A stretch of DNA of 64,000 nucleotides from Nothopassalora personata. Lineage: Eukaryota > Ascomycota > Dothideomycetes > Mycosphaerellales > Mycosphaerellaceae. A program made the translations under genes and the position numbers. The notes below the pieces were generated by a model that was given only the letters and a program-made list of their open reading frames with translations, did not search any database and had not been told where the DNA came from. This document shows, in pieces, positions 55,254 to 64,000 of this stretch. Location: assembly GCA_033816765.1 (NCBI GenBank), contig CM066299.1:496001-560000 (forward strand), in the 5' to 3' direction. Position 1 is the first letter of the stretch, and every line of letters begins with the position of its first letter.

Positions 55254-56006
55254 TCACTCAATCTTTACCAACACGCTTGATCCCGCCGAAGCGACACAAA
55301 GAGCCCAATACGCGTTTGGGAATGCAAACCTCTGCATGACCACATATTCCAACGCGTCTTCCTCGCTCTCCACTTCCATCTCATTCTCTGCGGCGCGGCT
55401 CCCCGAACCGCTCACTCTAGCCTCAAGCTCCAAACCCATAGCAAAGGCTAAATCATGCACAATGCTATACTGGACGGCTGCTGCAGTGGCAATATCGCTG
55501 CAGAAAAGCCCAAAATAATCCTCCAAATGCGAGGAATACTCTGCCAATACCTTCAACTTCCTTGCTCCAAAGCCAGGAAGTTGGACCGCGACTTGTGTTC
55601 TGGCTCTTATGGTGAGAGCTTGGAACCCTGCTCGACACGTTCTTCCTATCCATAGCATGAACAACTTTGATGTCTGGCGGCTCCTTAGGACGATCTTGGC
55701 GCCTTCAGACGCGTCTTCTTCTGGCACAGTAGCCTGGTAATGGTTGTGGAGGTGTGTGATGAGGTCGCTTAGCCTGTACATTACTCTGGCGAGATTGACG
55801 CGGTTGTCTGGCTGTGGCGAATCGATTCTGGCCATCGGGAGCGTTGTGACTGATGGTCGGGAGATGGTTGGAGGACGCGGCAACCAGAAGGATGGGAATG
55901 CCGCGCTCGATGCTGTGGCGATGCTGCTCAGAAGTGCGTTCATCTGTGACATTATGGTCGATCTGATGCTGTTCTGGTAGTCGTTGTGGTTCGGATTGCC
56001 GACCAT
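55254..56006 (-). CDS. Hypothetical protein, PDNR family member 2
   Basis: The frame is open from 56054 (GTG) but the first ATG is at 56006, giving about 250 residues; a later ATG near 55838 lies just before the segment shared with the neighbour and would give a protein of about 194. The shared PDNRxNxARxxYxxxDLxxHLHxHY-type segment, a middle LPGFGARKLKVLAEYSSHLEDYF and an acidic patch (ENEMEVESEEDALEY) are visible. The N-terminal 70 residues are Ser/Pro-rich and low complexity. Convergent or divergent partners give no hint of function. Confidence 0.65.
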   Translation of the reverse strand: MVGNPNHNDYQNSIRSTIMSQMNALLSSIATASSAAFPSFWLPRPPTISRPSVTTLPMARIDSPQPDNRVNLARVMYRLSDLITHLHNHYQATVPEEDASEGAKIVLRSRQTSKLFMLWIGRTCRAGFQALTIRARTQVAVQLPGFGARKLKVLAEYSSHLEDYFGLFCSDIATAAAVQYSIVHDLAFAMGLELEARVSGSGSRAAENEMEVESEEDALEYVVMQRFAFPNAYWALCVASAGSSVLVKIE

Positions 56007-56251
56007 TGCTTCGCGTGGGAGAATTCGATGTGGAGGATCTACTTCGCGTGTCACTCGTGCGAGAGGTGAATGACAACACGGTTGGTTATTGTCTATGCAA
56101 ATAATAGCATTTTCAAAATTACCAAAGCTTTCGTGCCGGCATCAGATCTCGCTTTTTTTCGACACATATAATAATCCAGTGTTCTGTACCATTCACCAAC
56201 AACGACAAGATTCAACCACACAGCATTGCACACGACTCAAACAACATCAAC

Positions 56252-57145
56252 ATGGGTCCACCGTACCTGGTCGACATCTACGTGCGCAGCGCCAAAGGCC
56301 CGGGCGGCAAGCTGCTCATCCTCAACAACGTGTCACGCGACAAACTCGAGTTCTACAGTAATGAAGCACGTCGATTCCTCGCCAGCAATCCAGTAAGTAG
56401 TGACCGACATTCTCCAGATACCTACTCGAATAAAGCTAACATGACACAGCTCGCCAACGAGGCCTACCGCGAGATTATTCTCCCCGTCGGCGTTCCAGCA
56501 GCCCTCAGCAAGGTAATCAGCATCATCAGCCAGCACAAAGGCAAGAGAAACTTCTACATCGGCGGACTCAAGAGCATGAGCAATGCCCAGCGCTGCTATA
56601 TCTGGCAAGCCTGCGACATCCTCGACCTCAGCCACCAAGAGTCTTGGGACCGAGTCACCAGCGACCTCAAGTACCAACTCTCCCACCACAACAACACTGC
56701 CGAGACCATGCGTGCAGTCTCCCAAGTCTTCACCAAGCACAAGGACGACCCAGTCAAAGGCCAAGTCTGGAAGACTTTCGTCAACCAGTACGTCTGGGAC
56801 ACCCTCCAGAAGCGTTACAAGCCCGAAGTTCAGGAGCAGCTCGATCTCGAACTGCTCAAGTACCCGGTGCTGCAGCAAGCCATCGTCGCTCGGGAGGATG
56901 AATTGCGTCCGAAGATCATGAAGCATGCCGGGCACATGCGGGAAAACGCTGAGCGCCACCGGCAGAATGGAGAGCGCAACAGGGCCGCCAAGTATGCGAT
57001 AAGTGAGAAGAAGTACCAAGAGAGCCAAGAAAAACTCAGACGCAAGCATGCCGGGGAGGTGTTGGATGGCAAGCGCGAATACTACCCTGAGCTTGATCCG
57101 TACCTCCAACAGCTGAAGGCTGAGCGCAAGGCAGCCTCTGCTTAG
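56252..57145 (+). CDS. Hypothetical basic protein with one in-frame intron
   Basis: The ATG at 56252 follows a leader with a TATAATAA word near 56166. A 57-nt intron at 56393-56449 has GTAAGT, GCTAAC and ACACAG signals, is a multiple of three and contains no stop, so the unspliced frame is also open. The spliced product is 278 residues. Residues 1-45 read VDIYVRSAKGPGGKLLILNNVSRDKLEFYSNEA; a helical middle (QRCYIWQACDILDLSHQESWDRV) and a long Arg/Lys/Glu-rich C-terminal helix (RENAERHRQNGERNRAAKYAI) follow, ending at TAG 57143-57145. Layout resembles the gene at 51167. Function unknown. Confidence 0.75.
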   Translation: MGPPYLVDIYVRSAKGPGGKLLILNNVSRDKLEFYSNEARRFLASNPVSSDRHSPDTYSNKANMTQLANEAYREIILPVGVPAALSKVISIISQHKGKRNFYIGGLKSMSNAQRCYIWQACDILDLSHQESWDRVTSDLKYQLSHHNNTAETMRAVSQVFTKHKDDPVKGQVWKTFVNQYVWDTLQKRYKPEVQEQLDLELLKYPVLQQAIVAREDELRPKIMKHAGHMRENAERHRQNGERNRAAKYAISEKKYQESQEKLRRKHAGEVLDGKREYYPELDPYLQQLKAERKAASA

Positions 57146-57504
57146 AATGGACGGAGACGGGCGGTGCGAGGCGGGGCGTGTGGGCATGGTCCTACACTGC
57201 CTGTCGGGTCTCTGTGGCTTCAACTCGAGACTCGGAGATGGGCAGTGTGGGACTGGGTCTACAGGATGATGCAGAGAAGAGCGTGTGCCATGGCGCCCTG
57301 AAGGGGCAGAAGAAAAACCTCGGAAGTATGATATGACCGCGTGATAGTCCAGTAAATATTGGAGTAGTTTCGCGCTCAACGCTGCGTTGATCTGACCTCT
57401 CGCATTGTATCGTGACCTGTCTTATACCAAACGCTGAAACCAGTACCCCAGACACACTACCCAGCCCCAGAATAGGCTCCGTTCCGCGTCTCTCTTTCCT
57501 TTCC
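57146..57504. other. Intergenic between convergent genes
   Basis: No coding sequence supported; 3' ends of the two flanking genes meet here. Confidence 0.45.
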
Positions 57505-58319
57505 TCACAACAGCCTATGGAACACCCCCACATTCCCAACCAGACTACTCGCCAGTCTTTCGTGGTAGCCTTCATCTCGATTCTGCTCCGTCACCACCCA
57601 ATTCATCTCCGACCCCTGCTGACCCCGAAACCGATCTCTCAACAACACCAGCACCGCGCAAGCCTGCCCGCCAGAAACGACCCTCTGCACGAAGCCGCTA
57701 CGCACACACATAATCCAGTCTTGTAGCAGCTGCTGGAACGCAGCGGTAGTACTGTATCCCATCCAGAAGAGATCCCTAGGATCGAGCGAGATCTGGACGA
57801 TGATGTATTCGGCGCGTGGAAAGTCTCCCGCGATGTTGAAGAAGCGGTGGCGGTCTATGCCGTGGCTCGCAATGAGCTGCGCGAATGGCGGGCCTGGAGG
57901 CGATGGAGGTGGGACGAAGTTGATGAAGGCGGTGAAGTCGAGAACCGCGTGGCGGAGAGTCTGACGGAGGGCGAAGGGGGTGTCGTAGTTTCCGAATTGG
58001 CGTTGCTACATTGAAGGTTAGTTGACGCTGGTAAATTGAAGGGGTGCAAGACGCGTACCGAGTAGTCAACCCAGAGTGGCTGAGTGTGTTAAAAGGGGAC
58101 GGCGACGTGAGGAACGTTGAGGGTGTGGAAGGCGTCTTCTGTTTGCCATAGCTCACGCATCGAGTTGATGTCGGCGTACTCTATCTGGAGGTCCATGAAG
58201 GCGTACCGTGCGATCTCGTTGGCGACGTTCTGTATAGCGAGCACTCGACCCAGGAGAGGTGGGAGACCTGGGACTGCGGCGGGGGGCATGGCAGGCGGAA
58301 TTGGCGGTGGTGCGGCCAT
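57505..58319 (-). CDS. Hypothetical protein, minus-strand gene with introns
   Basis: The minus-strand ATG at 58317-58319 opens a first exon (AAPPPIPPAMPPAAVPGLPPL..., then ARYAFMDLQIEYADINSMRELW). A short segment reading PLWVDYS follows near 58070, then a clear intron (donor GTACGC about 58060, branch CTAAC, acceptor TGTAG about 58015) and a last exon QRQFGNYDTPFALRQTLRHAVLDF...EYIIVQISLDPRDLFWMGY... ending at TGA near 57505. The join between exon 1 and the short segment is uncertain: the nearest donor would give an intron of only 36 nt. No family recognised; the composition and frame continuity support a real gene. Confidence 0.55.
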
Positions 58320-61300
58320 TGTTGATGCTAGTACTGTTGATTATACGCGACAGCTCAAGTATATAGAAGTTCAGATGGACTGCGTTGTTGTTGATGATGT
58401 TGTTTTCGAGGATGAAACTCGGGATAATACAAAACCGGCTGGCATCGGCAGAATCATTTCATCGAAAGGGAGCAGAACAACAAAAAGAAGCCGAATGTAA
58501 AAAGTGGCGGGCTCAATGGATATCTTTACTACTTCATCGCGTTGAGTGACAAAGAATCGATCAATGGAGACAATCATCACGGCCAAACAAATTGTCAATA
58601 AAGGGATCGAATTATCGTTCAAGCTCTTTGATATCACTCCTCTTTATGATATCCGTTGAACGCGAAAAATGCAAAAGAACTATGCCCGACCATTGCAAGG
58701 ATACAAGATCGAACCTAGAGAAAACCGTACCGTAGAAAGAATTCAGGATACTGATTTTGCTATTTGTCGAAGCCATGCGCTGCCATTGCGCCACTGTGCG
58801 GGAACAAGCATACCTAGTAAGGCCTATTGAATAGACCATGCAGGGCTGAAAGCTCTGAATGTGGGATTACAGCATGCATTCTTTCTGCGTATATGTACGT
58901 CAATTGCTAGGGGCTGCTTAGGTAATGCAGGAGTCGCTGGTTGATAGAAGGTTGACTTTCACCTTTCATTTCTCGCTACGCTTCTGAGAGCACCAACATT
59001 GTACGGAGAGCAGTGTGCAAGACACTTTCTAGAGTTGCCAGTTGGCATAGCAACCGAACACGGAGACTCGAAGCGACACATATTATCAGCCGTAGTCGCT
59101 GGAAAGATGTCCGGGGCTGACTATGGCCGCGACGCTCGCAGCAGACGATCGCACAAACCAATTACGCATCTCAGTAAGCACACAGCTGCATGGATACAGT
59201 ACGAGACTGTTAGTAGAGTCCTTACAAATCGCCACAGGTGCGTCAACTTCTATGCGTCCAGGTGAGCTGAACGACTGAATGCAGGTTCAAACGCCGTACA
59301 GAGTAGATTCTCATGACCTTGTGATATTTTGCCCTCGAAAACTATCACTCTCGCGACTCCAAACCGACGCCATACCAGCCGCCTGCGCTCCTCGCCCCCA
59401 TTCGACGCCACGGACTATTCGATATGGACGCTATGATGGAGCACGTCGCTCTAGATGTTTAGAGTTAGGGTTACAATGTCCCCATTCGAGCAACGATGAC
59501 AAACTTTGACCTACGGGAGCGACTTCAGCCGTCAGCTTGTGAAGGCTCATACCAGAGTGCCTGTCAAGTGGGGGCCTGTCAAGTAGTCGGTCGTGACTCT
59601 CAGCAAGGCATAGGAACCTCATCAGCCGCCTGACGGCATTTTGCACCGAGAAATACCTGGTCACGAGCTGTTCAGCAGACTTGGAAGACGAGGGGGAGAG
59701 AAGCCTACGCAAAGGTGCATCAAATTATGGCGATACAAAAGATGACAATCCCATTAGCGTGGGAGAGAAGGCAAGATAGTATCAATGACAACGTCGCAGG
59801 GAAAGCGCTCGCAAAAGAGTTCGCCCAAGCAAGCTAACTCCGTCGAACAGGAGGCAATGGCGGCAGGTCGAGCAACCAGAGTGACCAGAGCAAACAGTAA
59901 TGCACGTGCCAGTGGCCCAGAACGTAAGCAAAGGCATTGAAGGGAGCTGGATATAGTGTTGAGCGCAGCATGAGGCCAGAGGAGCAACGAAGGATGATAC
60001 TAACGACCTAAGTCCCGACGATGATCAGCATACGCAACTGGTGGATCGACTTGGAGGACAGGCAAGTGACCTTCCAAGCCACGACATTGGCGCGTAGCGT
60101 ACTTCTCATCGAAGGACAGGCCGTAGCTGCTCCCAACAGCAAATTCAGCAGCAGGAGCAGGTCATCGCAATTTCGAGTCCATACGATGTCCCGCTCACGC
60201 TTCAGTCCGACACCTTCTGGACAGGAGCGCGTATGGTCAACACACGAACTGAAGGCACAACGAGGAGGTACATTTCTTTCCAGACCATCGATTTCTCCAC
60301 ACTCGAAATACTGCGTGTGGCCAACATGTCCTGTGCTCGAGTTCGCGGAGTATCCGTATTGACGATGAAGGACTGCGCACAGCACTCGGCCCAGCCTGGA
60401 GCGCGACTCCGACGCGGACGTTCTCCTGTTCGACCGGCCTGGCTTAGACGGCTTCTCATGAGCTTCCATAAGCACAATCACGGCGTGAGATGGGAGGAAG
60501 CTTTGGGTGTAGGTACCATTCAGCAGAAGTTATGCCACACGTGCTTGCGAAGGGTCTCGGTAGCCGAAAGATGAAAGATGTGCGATCTTTTCCAGAATAA
60601 CTGAGGACATCGAGGGAGCCCCACTCGAGGCGTTCGCGGTCAGAGTGAGCTCCGGAAAGGCGGTATAAGCAACGAAAGGGACGTGGGAATCCTAAATGAG
60701 GTCGACACGGACACGAGAACATAAGTCTTAGGAGGATGTTCGATGTGAAAGAAATGAGATGTCAAGGGATCAAGGTTGACTAGAGCCGAGTCCCAGGACG
60801 AAGGAGCCTTGTGAGAGCATAGAGCACTATCTGTACATCATGGAAGTCGGGGGACGAGAGACTCGGCATCGTGGGACGACGGTGTACCGACTGAGCCCGG
60901 TCGATGCAGGGAAGGCACGTTGGCCAGGCCCATAAGCTCGCGTAGCTTGTTAGGCGTGGCTATTGTACATATAAACCGGAAAGCTCTTGCCTCAGCCTTA
61001 TGCTCTCGATCAAGTTCTATTGACAGAGAGAAGTTTAGGTTGGCTCAGGCATAGAAGGAGCCTTCGCGCCAGCTTGAAGCCGGGAAAGGAGCGACAATTT
61101 CCCCTTCGCTTCGCCAGGTGAATACAGTCCGCGAGTTATATGGTAAAAGGAAAGACAGTCGGGCGTAGATAGAGTGCGCAGGAAGGATACAGCCGCTCGT
61201 GCAGCTTTCTCGCAGCTGAAGCTCTCTCTTCCGCTTCCTTCTCCCCTTCTCAACTCAAGCAACAACACCACGGCTTCAGACCGCCTCTGACGGCCGACCG

Positions 61301-64000
61301 ATGACGGCTCATCAGACCAAACACCCAGCGCCAAACTTCAACACCCTTGGCTGTCACGGAGATCTCGGACGCCGTGGCAGGCTTTGAGCGGCCTTACAAC
61401 AATCTCCCCCTCCGGTTTTGCAGTTTCTAATTTGAGTATATTCCCGCGATCTCTCGACTGTCTCATTCGAAAGCTGACCGCATTCGCAGACTGTCGGCGT
61501 TATTAATCGTGCCAACAACATGCTGCAATTCACTCTGCCATCAGTCGACAGCACTGGGGCTCGAGACACTCCTGGCCAGCATGCTGCCGCCGCTCGAAGC
61601 GGCTCAACTCAAATTTTCGTCCTGCTCTTCGATAACCCTCCTGGTCCATCTACCACCACTATGTACGGTCCTTCACCCACACGAACTCTCTCCGGCACCG
61701 ACTGACCTCTCTTGCAGTGTGGTCGGCGCGGCTGGCTGCACGCAGCTTCAAGGTTTGAGCGACCTTCGAACAAACCCACCGCTTGTCTCATCTTGCTATA
61801 ATGTGAGTATCCCGCCTTTGGAAGGGTAGTGCAACCAGCTGACCTTGCGAACAGATTATGTCGCGTGTCCCGCGTTCGACTGTCATACTGCCCAGCCTCA
61901 TTACGCTGCACGTCTGCAGCAGAGAGTCCGTAAGGCCGACTCATTAGGCGCCTGTCGCTAAGTCTTGTAAGAGCGGGCAGCAGGAGAGAACGAATACCAC
62001 CTACGCCCGGTTGAGCGATGCAGAACAAGAAGCAGATCCCCGAGATCGACTTCACTCTAGAAGGCGTCGAGACGGTTGCAAAATCGCAATGACAACAAGA
62101 GTGGCAGGAGCCAGGAAGCGACAGTGGAGAGGCGCAAGCATGTACCAGAGCCAGTCACTACCTTTACCATGACGAGAAGAAGTACGGCCCTCCGAACAAC
62201 CACACTAAGCAGCACTGTTCATAATCTTGTCGCTTAACATCTGATCTTTTTCCGTTTACAACCTGTCTGTCCCACGATGCTTGACGCCCAGCCATGACGT
62301 GCTGTGCTATCCATACAGTGACCATTCAAGGCGCCGTAAGCTTACCTCAATACATCATGATCTGCCTCCGGCACGAGCGAGTGGCTTTGACCGAAGTACA
62401 AGATCACATATGTGTACAACAAGGATTGCACTTACTGTCGACAGCGTTTTTCCACGGCGTGGTTCTCATGCACGTCTCTGTAAAATGGGTGGACTTTGGG
62501 CCCGGAGCTGGCTTTGCGTGCACAGAGGCGTACCAATGGGCCCGGCAACAACACTTTCCGCTGTGACATCGCCTGGAAGGTTCTCAATCGCCGCTGCCTC
62601 ACGAGCTACTCGAGATGAGTTATCCAAGCGCACGGTGAGGCCCGTTCGAGGTAAATGCTACTTTCCACTACGCGGCCGTGTCATTCTTCGTCTTCGCAGG
62701 AGCGGAATTTCACACACGGTGCTGCTTCTTCACCTTTTTCCCGCCAGCGCTTGATTGTACACGAAGGCGGGGCGAATATCGTGAGCACCTTTTGTAGGAC
62801 GCCTCTGCTTCTACGTCGCGGGTATAGTTGTCTTCACCCTTCTCGCCACAGACCTCACGCTACCTCACGCCGCCTTACGCATCAACCCCCTCACCCACTC
62901 TCTCTGCACACCCTTCTTCTCCAACTCCTTGCCCTTTGGCGCAGAGGCTGATGAAAAAGTAAAAACGACACGGAGTGCCGACCAATCCCTACCAAGGCGG
63001 CGGGCGCCCCATGCTTGTAAGTCGGATGACTTTCTCGAGTCCAGGTGCTGCCATCACCTGGACTTACCACTGCTGCCGCTGCTGGATCAATAGACTCAAG
63101 GGTCAAGGGGGTTCTCACCGAGTGCCCGAAGGCGAGTTTGTTGGTGTTGGGGGCACGTACCCCATGGTTGTCGACTTGAGAGGGGAAAGGGAGAAGGAGC
63201 GAGGAGGAAGAAGGACAGCTTCTCATAGAACGCTGTGGAAGGGTCGAGGCGCTAGACGTGCTAGCGTGTGTGAAGTTGCGCGAAGTGCAACGGCTGTGCG
63301 TGCATTTCAAGTGATGGTTGAAGGTATTTGATGGGCCATTTGATGGGTCTGGAGGCAGTGAAGTTGCTCGGAGTGAGAATGTGGCGTCATGCCATGGTCA
63401 TAAGGTCATCTGCGAGTGTTGACTTCACTTTTAGTGTGGGCAGCAAGGTGAGCTAGTGGTTTGAATGACGTGTGAAGAGTTGAGCGAAGAATTGGCTGGA
63501 GTCTGTGGTGCTAGAAGGAGCAGCAGCGTAGCTTGAACGTTTATCTTCCTGTACGAACAGTCGAGATAGGTAGGGCATTGAGGCTCTCGCGTGTTTTTAC
63601 CGTCAACACATTGCTTGGAGCTGTGCTTCTTATCTCGTTCGTCTTTAGCAGCATTGCCCCCTTGTACCGTCCGCACTTCCATGGCAATAAAGTGACTGAA
63701 GCTCTAAAAGCCAGGCGCAGGTGTAATTCAGTGATGCTACAGCTGCGGTTACGGGCTGGTATCGGCCTCATTATTGATCAAGGCCAAGGCAATGGCAGAT
63801 GTATGAGAGGAAGATCTCTCGGATCCAGAAACTGTAGACCTGTAAGGCAGAGGAAGCGTAGAGACACATAGTGTCCTAATTCCAGAGGTCGATCTATGCG
63901 TCCAGAACCCTGTTGCCGATATAAAGGCCGGTCTTGTGAGAGCTGCAAAAATTAGTTGGTTCAGATCTGCAGCTCCCGCTCGAGAGCTGCTGCGCGAGAC
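58320..64000. other. 5.7 kb without a supportable gene
   Basis: Many overlapping frames of 60-160 codons exist on both strands, but most have Arg/Ser/His-rich shadow composition. A frame at 62281-62754 and a downstream fragment near 62530-62608 are the least unlikely. No transposon ends, RNA genes or RIP-type stop enrichment noticed. It may be intergenic or hold a gene with many introns that I cannot model by eye. Confidence 0.4.

Noticed and set aside
62281..62754. Open frame of 157 codons, possible small secreted protein
   Set aside because: Opens with TTG, Arg/Ser-rich, no signal peptide, and competing frames of equal quality.

Overview
This window looks like nuclear DNA of a filamentous ascomycete, most likely a Dothideomycete (inference). 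Supporting signs are short spliceosomal introns (about 49-125 nt, GTAAGT-type donors, CTAAC branch sites, CAG acceptors), a Dal5-type MFS transporter, BTB/POZ relics, and repeats mutated in the manner of repeat-induced point mutation (RIP: CpA to TpA, and TpG to TpA from the other strand, giving many TAG and TAA codons). The window is two worlds: repeat-rich, RIP-altered blocks (1-23.6 kb and 35.8-40.6 kb) and gene-bearing, un-RIPped blocks (23.6-35.8 kb and 40.6-64 kb).

Layout. 1-7907: an almost unmutated Ty3/Gypsy-type element, cut by the window start. It has RT, RNase H and integrase, then an unusual large third ORF of about 968 codons downstream of pol, broken by one extra G in a G7 run, then a polypurine tract and a candidate 3' LTR. 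7908-9849: RIPped relics of other elements, including the chromodomain end of a chromovirus and an antisense ORF relic. 9850-18010: a second, colinear, heavily RIPped copy of the same element, itself hit by a 247-bp solo LTR with a perfect 5-bp target duplication. 18011-19529: RIPped sequence I cannot classify. 19530-23606 and 35833-40624: two inverted copies of a TIR DNA transposon whose relic encodes an integrase-like (rve/DDE) transposase, a Ser-rich tail and a convergent Cys/coiled-coil ORF. The right copy has both ends; the left copy is truncated.

The 12.2 kb between these inverted transposons is not RIPped. It holds a cluster of broken BTB genes, a long inverted repeat able to form an RNA hairpin, a decayed nucleotidyltransferase-like gene, other fragments, and one apparently intact five-exon Dal5-like transporter. 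To the right of the second transposon lies a tandem pair of decayed paralogs with a CWxC...CDWC signature. After that come ordinary genes: three small hypotheticals, an alpha/beta-hydrolase, a coiled-coil protein at 51.2 kb, a 1.1-kb MITE-like element with long imperfect TIRs, two minus-strand paralogs (54.4 and 55.3 kb), a basic protein with one in-frame intron (56.3 kb) and a further minus-strand gene (57.5 kb). From 58.3 to 64 kb no gene could be supported.

The picture is of a transposon-rich border between heterochromatin-like and gene-bearing DNA, with gene families decaying near the repeats. The most novel-looking items are the extra ORF carried by the Gypsy-type element and the integrase-type TIR transposon.
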